IMG/VR virus record: IMGVR_UViG_3300021964_000573
Location: 1 to 22,955 of that record
DNA: 22,955 nucleotides
From: a virus
Reading direction: 5' to 3' (one strand)
Every line of letters begins with the position of its first letter. Within the stretch, counting starts at the first letter, position 1. The notes below the pieces were generated by a model. That model was not told where the DNA came from, searched no databases, and saw only the letters and a program-made list of their open reading frames with translations. Of the stretch, positions 12,841-19,673 are shown piece after piece. A program made the position numbers and the translations under genes.

Positions 12841-12863
12841 TTTTAATTAAAGGAGAATAGAAT

Positions 12864-13808
12864 ATGCCATTAACAGCAAGAGATGTACACATTGATAGAC
12901 CCTTATCCAATCTAGTCGTAGGATTTGAACCACAAGGAACTATCGTACAAAACTTTTTACCAATCGTAGATGTTAACAAACAAAGCGATTTGTATTTTAA
13001 ATACGACAAAGGAGATTTTTTCAGAATCCCATCATCAACTGAAAGAGCTCCAAAAACTAAAGGAAGAACTACACACTTCAATGTAAGTTCAGAATCTTAC
13101 TATGCAACTAACTATGCATTAGTAGATGAAATGGCTTACGAAACTTTAGTAAACCAAGATGACCCATTAAAGCTAAAAGAAAAAGGTGCAAGAAACCTTT
13201 TCAATCTTTTAATGCTTGATATGGAAAACAGAGTAGCTTCTTCAGTAAGGTCAGTATCTAATATGGGTTCTGGTTCTACAGTAGCTTCAAAATGGTCATC
13301 AGCAACTGCTGGAACTTCTGACCCATTTGGCGATATCACAACTGCTAAAAACTTTATCAGAAGTAACACAGGATATGATGCAAACACAATCATCATTGGA
13401 AGAGAAGCATACAACTCTTTAATCAAACATGCTGATATCTTAGACAGAATCAAATATGTTCAAAGAGGTGTTGTAACTGCAGACTTACTTGCAGCTCTTT
13501 TTGATGTAGATAATGTTTATGTAGGAAACTCAATCATTAATTCTGGAGAAGAAAACCAAGCTGACAGTTTCTCAGATGTTTGGGGAGATGACACAATCGT
13601 TGCTAGATTCTCACCACCAGAAACAGATGGAAGAAACCCATCATTAGCTTATGGCTTCAGATGGACTAACCCAATGTTTGGTGCTCCAATGGCAGTAGAT
13701 TCATGGGATGATAGAGATGGACTTTTCACTAATTTAAGAGTTCAGTATTATCAAGATGAAAAAATTACTGCAAAAGATTTAGGCTATGTCTTAAAAGACT
13801 GTGCATAA
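12864..13808 (+). CDS. Major capsid protein, HK97-fold (Mu gpT-like)
   Basis: 314 residues, starting at ATG 12864 behind AAAGGAGAATAGAAT. The N-arm MPLTARDVHIDRPLSNLVVG is followed by FLPIVDVNKQSDLYFKYDKG, a long spine helix around DPLKLKEKGARNLFNLLMLD, and a P-domain region with TIIIGREAYNSLIKHADILD and VQRGVVTADLLAALFDVDNV. The C-terminal strand region contains PMFGAPMAVDSWDDRDGLFT. This order is that of the Mu-like capsid family. No proteolytic signature is obvious at the N-terminus, so delta-domain processing may be absent, with the separate scaffold taking that role. A terminator follows directly, suiting a highly expressed gene. Confidence 0.82.
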   Translation: MPLTARDVHIDRPLSNLVVGFEPQGTIVQNFLPIVDVNKQSDLYFKYDKGDFFRIPSSTERAPKTKGRTTHFNVSSESYYATNYALVDEMAYETLVNQDDPLKLKEKGARNLFNLLMLDMENRVASSVRSVSNMGSGSTVASKWSSATAGTSDPFGDITTAKNFIRSNTGYDANTIIIGREAYNSLIKHADILDRIKYVQRGVVTADLLAALFDVDNVYVGNSIINSGEENQADSFSDVWGDDTIVARFSPPETDGRNPSLAYGFRWTNPMFGAPMAVDSWDDRDGLFTNLRVQYYQDEKITAKDLGYVLKDCA

Positions 13809-13819
13809 ATTTTAAACTA

Positions 13820-13847
13820 GGGGATGTCAAAACTGGCATCCCTTTTC
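13820..13847 (+). terminator. Intrinsic terminator after the major capsid gene
   Basis: GGGATGTC (13821-13828) pairs with GGCATCCC (13835-13842), 8 bp with one G-U, around the loop AAAACT. TTTTCT follows. It lies 12 nt past the capsid stop. Confidence 0.8.
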
Positions 13848-13849
13848 TA

Positions 13850-13924
13850 ACCCATAGTGCATGGGTCAAAAGCACTCCATAAGTCATGGGCTACAAGACT
13901 CGCATAGGTCATGCGATAAAAGAC
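13850..13924 (+). ncRNA. Three tandem H-type pseudoknots (25-nt repeats with compensatory stems)
   Basis: Three imperfect repeats start with CATA at 13853, 13878 and 13903, exactly 25 nt apart. Each folds the same way. Knot 1: ACCCAT/ATGGGT (13850-13855 / 13861-13866) with GTGC/GCAC (13857-13860 / 13872-13875). Knot 2: CCAT/ATGG (13877-13880 / 13886-13889) with AGTC/GACT (13882-13885 / 13897-13900). Knot 3: TCGCAT/ATGCGA (13900-13905 / 13911-13916) with GTC/GAC (13908-13910 / 13922-13924). Stem sequences change on both sides while pairing is kept, and there are no linkers, so the helices could stack end to end. Similar stacked triplets are known upstream of plant-virus tRNA-like ends. The role here is unknown; it may be the leader of gene 13948. 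Confidence 0.55.
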
Positions 13925-13947
13925 ACAAACAATTTAAGAGGTGTTTT

Positions 13948-14046
13948 ATGACAAATGTAAGTTCAGCAGCAATCAGAGTTTATCAAAAACAACAACAAGC
14001 TAAAAAAAGACTTTCATTATTTACAAAGTTAGTTTACTCTAAGTAA
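13948..14046 (+). CDS. Very small basic protein (32 aa)
   Basis: The start at ATG 13948, preceded by AAGAGG with a 6-nt spacer, is chosen over an in-frame ATG at 13861 that would translate the pseudoknot repeats and has no ribosome site. The product begins MTNVSSAAIRVYQKQQQAKK and ends RLSLFTKLVYSK. It is basic and probably one helix. It lies downstream of the capsid terminator, so it needs readthrough or an unseen promoter. It may be a true small gene or the reporter end of a regulatory leader; function is unknown. Confidence 0.45.
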   Translation: MTNVSSAAIRVYQKQQQAKKRLSLFTKLVYSK

Positions 14047-14047
14047 A

Positions 14048-14110
14048 GTAAAGAGATTCTAATGTTGATTAGATAACGAAGAAAGCTAAGGGATTAGCAC
14101 TACTCTTTAC
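14048..14110 (+). other. Three-way-junction RNA fold between gene 13948 and the homing endonuclease
   Basis: Closing stem GTAAAGAG (14048-14055) / CTCTTTAC (14103-14110), 8 bp. Arm 1 is TCTAAT (14058-14063) / ATTAGA (14068-14073) with tetraloop GTTG. Arm 2 is GCTAA (14085-14089) / TTAGC (14094-14098) with tetraloop GGGA. The 11-nt joining strand is purine-rich (TAACGAAGAAA). It ends 10 nt before the endonuclease ATG, which has no GGAG site, so it may restrain that gene's translation. Confidence 0.45.
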
Positions 14111-14120
14111 CGATTACCTT

Positions 14121-14651
14121 ATGAGTAACATAGAGAAATGGCAACCAACACAATATCCAGATTATTTAGTATCTAACAAAGGTCGTGTTAAATCCCTTAA
14201 ATATACTAAGGGTCAACATTTTAGACTTTTATCACAGAATCCAGATAAGAATGGATATTTTTGTGTTACCTTATTTCCAGACAAAAAATATATAAAAGCA
14301 AAAGTTCATAGATTAGTTGCACAAGCTTTTTGTAAAGGTAAGTCAGAAGAAAAGAAATGGGCATTACATAAAGATGGAAACAATCAAAACAACAATGCTA
14401 GTAATTTATATTGGGGTAGTCCTTATGATAATTTTAGGGATATGCTTTTGCACGGCAGGGCTAAAAATTTGTGGACATCTAAAAAGAATGTTGCGAGAAA
14501 ACTTAAAATACAATCAGTAAGAAGAATAAAAAGAATCTTAAAAGAAGATAAATCAAGAGGTGTGCAATCTCGTTTAGCGAGAGAATATAATGTAGCACCT
14601 AAAACAATATCAGATATAAAGGTAGGTAAATCATGGCAAAACATAGTTTAG
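14121..14651 (+). CDS. HNH homing endonuclease (NUMOD4-HNH-helix-turn-helix)
   Basis: 176 residues. Residues 1-30 (EKWQPTQYPDYLVSNKGRVK) are a NUMOD4 DNA-binding motif. Residues about 55-105 are the HNH core, with KVHRLVAQAFC, ALHKDGNNQNNNASNLYWGS and DNFRDM, including the His and Asn residues expected for the beta-beta-alpha metal site. The C-terminus (SVRRIKRILKED, SRLAREYNVAPKTISDIKVG) is a helix-turn-helix. Such free-standing enzymes cut phage DNA at a homing site and spread by repair. Its 3' end overlaps the glycosyltransferase gene by 19 nt, so it may have been inserted in front of it. No ribosome site is seen. Confidence 0.82.
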   Translation: MSNIEKWQPTQYPDYLVSNKGRVKSLKYTKGQHFRLLSQNPDKNGYFCVTLFPDKKYIKAKVHRLVAQAFCKGKSEEKKWALHKDGNNQNNNASNLYWGSPYDNFRDMLLHGRAKNLWTSKKNVARKLKIQSVRRIKRILKEDKSRGVQSRLAREYNVAPKTISDIKVGKSWQNIV

Positions 14652-17491
14652 ACATTGCAATTTTTTGTGCAGGTATGGAAGTAAATCCAGATACTTTAAA
14701 AACTAAATCTTTAGGTGGAAGTGAAACTGCTGGAGTTAGTATGGCTCATGAATTAGCAAAAAGAGGACATCATGTTCTTTTGTTTTGTAACACCACCAAA
14801 GAAGGAAAGCATGATGGAGTACAATATGTTCATGTAAATAACTTTGAAGGATTTGCAAAGAATTGTCCTCATGATGTTCTAATTGGTCAAAGAATCCCAG
14901 AAGTATTTAGAGGTAATTTAAAATCTAAAATAAATATTCTCTGGCAACATGATGTTGCTTTAAAAAGCCAACGACAAAATTTTCATGGGTCATTATGGAA
15001 CATAGATAAAGTATTTTGTTTAAGTGATTGGCAAATAGAACAATACAAAGAAATCTATCAAATAGATTCTGATGAACTATTTTATAAAACTAGAAACGGC
15101 ATAAAGCTAATTCCACAACCAGATAATTCTAAAAGACAAAATAAAAGATTAGTTTATACAAACCGACCAGAAAGAGGTCTTGATAATTTGCTATTTAACA
15201 TTATGCCAGAATTATGGAAGCATGATAAAGAAATAGAATTATGCCTTGCTGGATATGATAATACATCACCTCAAATGAAACCATTTTACGATATGTGTTA
15301 TGGCAAAGTTGCAGAATATCAAAAGCAAGGATTTAAGATTGCTCATCTTGGAGCATTAAATAAAAACGAACTTTACGAACTTTATAAGACTTGTAGATTG
15401 TTTGTTTATCCTACAGCATTTCATGAAACAAGTTGTATAACTGCAATGGAAACTCAGATGACTGGAGTCCCAATGATAACATCTCACATTGGAGCATTGC
15501 CAGAAACTTTATGCAATGATGGTAACAAATTAATATTTGGAGATTATAAAAGCAATCCAGATTACAATAGAGAATTTGCAAAGCTAACAATTAACCTTTT
15601 AAACAACCAAGATGATATTGATAAGATGCAAGAATTTGGATATAAGAAAAGTAAAGAGTTTGCTTGGTCAGATTTAGCTGAAGAATGGGAAGAATTATTT
15701 ATTAAGATATTCCAAGAGAAAACAGCTAATAAAGAAAGGTTAGTCAAGCATTTATACGAAAGGGAAGATATTATGGCTATCAAACACCTCGATAGAAGCG
15801 ATTTAAGCCATTATAAGGACATCAAGGAACATTATGGGTATACAGACTCAAAAGAAGAATATAAAGCCAAATATGAAGCTCTAGGGCAGGAATATGCTGA
15901 TATTGAAACTAATATAGAATTAAGGAATTATGCAAGGACACAATTATCATTTAAAGAAATGCAGACATATCTGCAAGAAAACAAAATAGATGCACCAAAA
16001 GTATTAGATTTTGCTTCTGGCATTTGCAATGAATCAATCATAATGGCTAACAATTTTAATGCAGAAGTTGATGCAGTAAATATATCTGATGCTGAACACG
16101 AAGTTGCAGATAAGATGATTGAGAAGTTTTTAGATAAAGGTGAAGTAAATCAAATAACTGCTTCTGACCCTAACGATTTAAAAAAGCACTATGACATTTT
16201 ATTCTTAGGTGAGATATTAGAACATCAACCAAAGCCAGAAGAGTTTATGAATGAGTTCGATAAAGTTCTTAAAAAAGATTCTTTAGTTGTGATAACAGTT
16301 CCATTTGGTCTATGGGAAGATGAAAGACATGCACATCTTTGGAATTATGAAAGACAAGATTTATCTCAGATGTTTAAAGATAAAAAAGATTTAAAAATCG
16401 CAATGGTTTCTGGTGGAATAAATCAGAACAAACAGCAGACAGTTGGATGGTGGGTAGTAACTTACAAACAAAATAGTAAAACTGTAAATCCAATAAACAT
16501 GGAACGAAAACTGCTAATACAGAATCCAAGAGAAACAGTTTCAGTTTGTATGATAGTAAAGAACGAAGAAAATATGTTACACAGATGTTTGAAATCAGTA
16601 CAATCATTTGCTGATGAAATCATAATCAATGATACTGGCTCAACAGATTCAACAATAGAAATTGCAAAACAATATGGAGCTAAAATAATAAATGGTGAAT
16701 CTCCACTTGAGATAGGATTTGATGAAGCAAGAAACGAATCTATAAAACATGCAAAGTCAGATTGGATATTCTGGTTAGATGCAGATGAAGAGGTAGTCGA
16801 CAATACATTCTTACTAAAATATTTACGACCAAATATGTTTGCAGGATATTCTCTAAAGCAACATCATTTTACAATTGATGCTGGAGATACAAAAGTAGAT
16901 ACACCAGTAAGACTTTTTAGAAATGGAAGGACTGTAAGATTTTATGGATTTGTTCATGAGCATCCAGAAAGAGAAGGAATGATGAATGAAGGTGTCGGTA
17001 CAAGTACATTACTTGGTGATGTAAACATTGCACATGATGGTTACTTCTCAGAAAATAGAAGGCGAGGAAGATTCCAAAGAAATATAAATCTTATGTTTAA
17101 AGAATATGAAAAACATCCAAACAGACTTCTTACAAAATTTTTAATGATGAGAGATTTTGTTCACATTGCTAGATACGAGAAAGAACAAAACAATGGACAG
17201 CTAACACCTTATGCAATTCAAGGACTAGAAAAAGGAATTGAAATTTATAAGGAAGCCTTTTTAGAAAAGCCAAGTAATTATTCTGATGAAGCATTAATGT
17301 TCTACTCAGAAATTTTAGCACAACTTGATAGAGGTCTTGAGTACAGATGGAATTTAAATATTGGTAAACAAAATGTAATGCCAGAAAAGCAAGACCAAGT
17401 CGCAAGGTTTGAAAGTCCAGAAGATTTTGTAAAGTTTTTAAAAATGAAAGCAACGGAAAAAGAAGAACCACATACAGGAATTTTCGTATAA
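14633..17491 (+). CDS. Glycosyltransferase (GT4) - methyltransferase - glycosyltransferase (GT2) fusion
   Basis: 952 residues. Residues 1-375 are a GT-B retaining glycosyltransferase: LGGSETAGVSMAHELAKRGH, TNRPERGLDNLL, and the donor-site segment AFHETSCITAMETQMTGVPM near 262. Residues about 380-615 are a class I SAM methyltransferase, with motif I VLDFASGICNES near 456 and DILFLGEILEH near 522. Residues about 632-952 are a GT-A glycosyltransferase, with VSVCMIVKNEENMLHRCLKS, NDTGSTDST and the metal site FWLDADEE near 712. AAAGGGAAG before an in-frame ATG at 15773 could also start a methyltransferase-GT2 form. Lying between head and tail genes, it may build a methylated glycan on the virion or host surface. 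Donor and acceptor are unknown. Confidence 0.8.
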   Translation: MAKHSLDIAIFCAGMEVNPDTLKTKSLGGSETAGVSMAHELAKRGHHVLLFCNTTKEGKHDGVQYVHVNNFEGFAKNCPHDVLIGQRIPEVFRGNLKSKINILWQHDVALKSQRQNFHGSLWNIDKVFCLSDWQIEQYKEIYQIDSDELFYKTRNGIKLIPQPDNSKRQNKRLVYTNRPERGLDNLLFNIMPELWKHDKEIELCLAGYDNTSPQMKPFYDMCYGKVAEYQKQGFKIAHLGALNKNELYELYKTCRLFVYPTAFHETSCITAMETQMTGVPMITSHIGALPETLCNDGNKLIFGDYKSNPDYNREFAKLTINLLNNQDDIDKMQEFGYKKSKEFAWSDLAEEWEELFIKIFQEKTANKERLVKHLYEREDIMAIKHLDRSDLSHYKDIKEHYGYTDSKEEYKAKYEALGQEYADIETNIELRNYARTQLSFKEMQTYLQENKIDAPKVLDFASGICNESIIMANNFNAEVDAVNISDAEHEVADKMIEKFLDKGEVNQITASDPNDLKKHYDILFLGEILEHQPKPEEFMNEFDKVLKKDSLVVITVPFGLWEDERHAHLWNYERQDLSQMFKDKKDLKIAMVSGGINQNKQQTVGWWVVTYKQNSKTVNPINMERKLLIQNPRETVSVCMIVKNEENMLHRCLKSVQSFADEIIINDTGSTDSTIEIAKQYGAKIINGESPLEIGFDEARNESIKHAKSDWIFWLDADEEVVDNTFLLKYLRPNMFAGYSLKQHHFTIDAGDTKVDTPVRLFRNGRTVRFYGFVHEHPEREGMMNEGVGTSTLLGDVNIAHDGYFSENRRRGRFQRNINLMFKEYEKHPNRLLTKFLMMRDFVHIARYEKEQNNGQLTPYAIQGLEKGIEIYKEAFLEKPSNYSDEALMFYSEILAQLDRGLEYRWNLNIGKQNVMPEKQDQVARFESPEDFVKFLKMKATEKEEPHTGIFV

Positions 17492-17530
17492 TTAAAAAAA
17501 AATAAAAAAAATTTTCCTTACAAAACCTTT

Positions 17531-17607
17531 ATAAACACTAGCTTTTATGAGTTTGAGTAAATTATTTTTAATTAGTATGTTGACAAAGTTATAATAGAGG
17601 TTATTTT
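17531..17607 (+). promoter_or_regulatory. Promoter region of gene 17706 with ATAAACACTAG upstream element
   Basis: TTGACA (17580-17585) and a weak TATTTT (17602-17607) predict a start near 17614. ATAAACACTAG (17531-17541) lies 49 nt before the -35 box, the same spacing as the copy at 316 before the early promoter at 365. The 214-nt gap 17492-17705 also holds A/T runs and a 9-bp stem AACAATTAC (17639-17647) / GTAGTTGTT (17674-17682) with one G-U in the leader. No gene is seen in it. Confidence 0.55.
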
Positions 17608-17705
17608 TATAGCATGATGAAGTTATTAATTATTACACAACAATTACTAGGTTACCAAAGCCAAATTTACAATGTAGTTGTTAGCTTTATCTAAGGAGAA
17701 ACAAG

Positions 17706-18011
17706 ATGAAAGATTTTTTTGGAAGCACAGTCGAGGACTACAAGGCAAAAATGCAAGGATATAAAGAAAGCATTGTTCTTTATAACGAGTGGTTAAATAG
17801 TAAATTAGAAAAAATTTTTGACCCTAGCAAATCTTTGCAAAGCGATGTTTTTACAAAAAAAGGTAAGCTCAGAGCAAAATATCTTAAACAAATAGCAATG
17901 TATAAAAGATGGATTGCAATGGAAAAAGATTCCATTAATTTCTGTATAGATATGATGAAAGGCAACAGATTCAAATATACAGATGAAGATTTAGAAACAA
18001 TGTATAAATAA
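17706..18011 (+). CDS. Unknown helical protein (101 aa)
   Basis: Starts at ATG 17706 behind TAAGGAGAAACAAG, one of five GGAGAAAC sites. The protein is helical and Lys/Tyr-rich (MKDFFGSTVEDYKAKMQGYK, LYNEWLNSKLEKIFDP, YLKQIAMYKRWIAMEKDSIN). It has no metal site, signal peptide or membrane segment. Its promoter resembles the early promoter, including a shared upstream element, so this two-gene unit may be expressed with the early set although it lies among structural genes. Confidence 0.62.
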   Translation: MKDFFGSTVEDYKAKMQGYKESIVLYNEWLNSKLEKIFDPSKSLQSDVFTKKGKLRAKYLKQIAMYKRWIAMEKDSINFCIDMMKGNRFKYTDEDLETMYK

Positions 18012-18017
18012 AAAAAA

Positions 18018-18044
18018 GAGCTTGGCATCTCACTAAACTGCCAA
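18018..18044 (+). promoter_or_regulatory. H-type pseudoknot candidate abutting the ribosome site of gene 18056
   Basis: Stem 2 is TTGGCA (18022-18027) / TGCCAA (18039-18044). The short stem 1 is GAG (18018-18020) / CTC (18029-18031). One-nucleotide connectors and a 7-nt loop (ACTAAAC) match the leader at 403-433, while the stem-2 sequence differs completely. AGGAG starts at 18045. Confidence 0.45.
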
Positions 18045-18055
18045 AGGAGAAGATT

Positions 18056-18265
18056 ATGGATAAAGCATATGCAAACCATCCAGCAACAAAGTTAGATGAG
18101 GAGAGAAGTATTAGAAAGTTTGAACTACTAACTGATGCAACATCCCGTTTAGACAAAGTTCTTGAGTTAGAGCATGGTGAATATCTTGACAAAAAAGTAG
18201 CCGACAGGTTGCACAAGATTATGGTCGAGATAAATGACATAGCTTACGACAGATACAATGTTTAA
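18056..18265 (+). CDS. Unknown small helical protein (69 aa)
   Basis: Starts at ATG 18056 behind AAAGGAGAAGATT. The product (MDKAYANHPATKLDEERSIR, then KFELLTDATSRLDKVLELEH) is strongly helical and acidic/basic mixed, with heptad-like spacing, so it may dimerise. It ends just before the gp36-like operon's own promoter. No function is recognised. Confidence 0.6.
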   Translation: MDKAYANHPATKLDEERSIRKFELLTDATSRLDKVLELEHGEYLDKKVADRLHKIMVEINDIAYDRYNV

Positions 18266-18310
18266 TTGATTGTTTAGGTCGGTATGATAAAATAACTTCA
18301 TGCCGACTTA
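18266..18310 (+). promoter_or_regulatory. Leaderless promoter of the connector/tail operon inside a dyad
   Basis: TTGATT (18266-18271), 16 nt, then TAAAAT (18288-18293) preceded by TGA (extended -10). The predicted start is exactly the A of ATG 18300, and no ribosome site exists. An 11-bp inverted repeat, 18275-18285 / 18300-18310 (core GTCGG / CCGAC), has the -10 in its loop and the ATG in its right arm. In readthrough mRNA it would hide the ATG; as DNA it could be an operator. Confidence 0.55.
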
Positions 18311-18797
18311 TACAACAGTACCCAATGTTTATTCTTTATATCCAAGAGTAGGAAGCTTGGCTTCTGTTAATTCAGCTTCAATATCTTTTTATATTGACCA
18401 AGCTGAAAATGAAATCAACGGATATTTAGCAAACAATTATACCTTACCTTTTTCTAGTAGCCCACCTATGATAACAACTCTTTCAACAGAATATTCCCTC
18501 GTTAAAATCTTAGAGAGATTCTTCACTCAAGAGGTGGGCTCTACTAATGCATGGGTAGAAGAAAGAAAAAAATATATAGTAGACACATTAAACAAAATTA
18601 ATGATGGAACTTTAGGACTTGTAACATCTTCTGGAGAACTTATTGTTTATAATTCTGGAGATACTATTTTCTCTAATACAATGAATTATACTCCAACATT
18701 TACAATGCTTGATGAAACCTTACAGCAAATAGATAGCGATAGACTTGAAGATGAATATGATGATGTAAAAGATGAAGAATGGAATCCTTTATATTAG
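18300..18797 (+). CDS. Head-tail connector, Mu gp36-like (DUF1320)
   Basis: 165 residues. MPTYTTVPNVYSLYPRVGSL, then FYIDQAENEINGYLANNYTL followed by P, gives the four-helix start typical of gp36/gp6-type adaptors that bind beneath the portal. EYSLVKILERFFTQEVGSTN and WVEERKKYIVDTLNKINDGT complete the helical bundle. The C-terminal part, with SSGELIVYN and the acidic RLEDEYDDVKDEEW, is a variable tail. It opens the tail operon and is followed with no gap by the virion-morphogenesis gene. The Mu-type order (gp36, gpG-like, gp37-like) supports the call. Confidence 0.75.
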   Translation: MPTYTTVPNVYSLYPRVGSLASVNSASISFYIDQAENEINGYLANNYTLPFSSSPPMITTLSTEYSLVKILERFFTQEVGSTNAWVEERKKYIVDTLNKINDGTLGLVTSSGELIVYNSGDTIFSNTMNYTPTFTMLDETLQQIDSDRLEDEYDDVKDEEWNPLY

Positions 18798-19217
18798 ATG
18801 GCAGTTATAGTAAAAGGTATAAGAAAAATTAATAACTTGCTAAGAAAAGTACAAGTTGAAGTTGTAAATCAAGCTGCACCATTGAAACAAGCTGGTGTTT
18901 TACTTTTAAACGAAATAGATGGATATTTTCAACAAGGTGGTAATCCTAGTCAAGGTGGCAAATGGAAGATGATAAAAGAGCTAACCATTGCCAGAAAAGG
19001 TAGCTCAAGAGTATTAATTGATACTGGTGTTTTAAGAGGTAGCTTTAGACAAGATATTACAGGAAATACTTTACGAATTGGCACACAAGTTAAATATGCA
19101 AAATATCACGAAGAAGGTGATGGAGTACCAAAAAGACCTATGTTACCAAGTACACCTAAAGTTGTAGAAGTAATAGACAAGCAATACACTAACTACATTG
19201 CGAAATTAATTAAATAG
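18798..19217 (+). CDS. Virion morphogenesis / tail completion protein (Mu gpG, P2 gpS family)
   Basis: 139 residues. The signature segments are GKWKMIKELTIARKGSSRVL, IDTGVLRGSFRQDI, then QVKYAKYHEEGDG and KRPMLPSTPK. The TG-LR-S and YA-YHE-G followed by RPMLP pattern is that of the phage virion morphogenesis family (PF05069), acting at the head-tail joint. The ATG at 18798 directly abuts the TAG of the gp36-like gene with no ribosome site, so translation probably depends on reinitiation by the same ribosome. Confidence 0.8.
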   Translation: MAVIVKGIRKINNLLRKVQVEVVNQAAPLKQAGVLLLNEIDGYFQQGGNPSQGGKWKMIKELTIARKGSSRVLIDTGVLRGSFRQDITGNTLRIGTQVKYAKYHEEGDGVPKRPMLPSTPKVVEVIDKQYTNYIAKLIK

Positions 19218-19232
19218 GTATAAACTCTAATT

Positions 19233-19673
19233 ATGGCAATAATAGATTATCTTGGTATAGAAAATGCTGTCAAAGATTTAATAGAAAATAATGCAGATAC
19301 ATCTGGCTATACAGTTTTGGTTGAGCCAATAGATGCTGTCAAAACTGATGCTTGTCCTTATGTTGCTATTTATTTAGACAGTTGGGATTCTCCAGCAGAT
19401 GAAGAATTAATTGGTGGAACTAAGCCAGTAAGAACTTTTTTAACATTAGAAATTTGGTGCTATGATTTTAGTTTAGAAAATTTAGCAGGTGCTGAAGCAA
19501 GGGATGATATGCTGGGAAAAGTTAAAGAAGTATTGAAATTAAATAGAACAATATCCGATACTGTTTTAATAACAAGATTTCTTGGTGGTAATTTTGACAA
19601 TCAAAAACTTACTGATGGTATTGGTTTTTTTAAAGGTGTTAGTGTAAAATTACAATGTGAGGTACGAGAATAA
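19233..19673 (+). CDS. Tail terminator-like protein (gp37/DUF1834 position)
   Basis: 146 residues of mixed alpha/beta: MAIIDYLGIENAVKDLIENN, PYVAIYLDSWDSPADEE, RTFLTLEIWCYDFSLENLAG, then the C-terminal strand GVSVKLQCEVRE. The order of one helix, paired strands and a closing strand fits tail-terminator proteins that cap the tail tube, and the gene lies between the tail completion and tail tube genes as expected. The start has no GGAG site. TATAAA at 19219-19224 lies 9 nt upstream, so a weak local start is possible, but readthrough from the operon is simpler. Confidence 0.6.
   Translation: MAIIDYLGIENAVKDLIENNADTSGYTVLVEPIDAVKTDACPYVAIYLDSWDSPADEELIGGTKPVRTFLTLEIWCYDFSLENLAGAEARDDMLGKVKEVLKLNRTISDTVLITRFLGGNFDNQKLTDGIGFFKGVSVKLQCEVRE

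Noticed and set aside
13853-13927. Short CRISPR array (three 25-nt units)
   Set aside because: The units are contiguous, with no spacers, and diverge in a pairing-preserving way.
14048-14110. Hammerhead ribozyme suggested by the three-way junction and a GAAA-like joining strand
   Set aside because: The CUGANGA core is absent and the cleavage-side pairing is missing.
14048-14120. Group I intron or tRNA gene next to the HNH gene
   Set aside because: No P3-P7 core, no interrupted gene, and no acceptor/TPsiC arms. The HNH gene is free-standing.
17639-17688. Fifth leader pseudoknot before gene 17706 (9-bp stem crossed by AAAGC/GCTTT)
   Set aside because: A one-nucleotide loop would have to span a 9-bp helix, which is not sterically reasonable. 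Only the single stem is kept.
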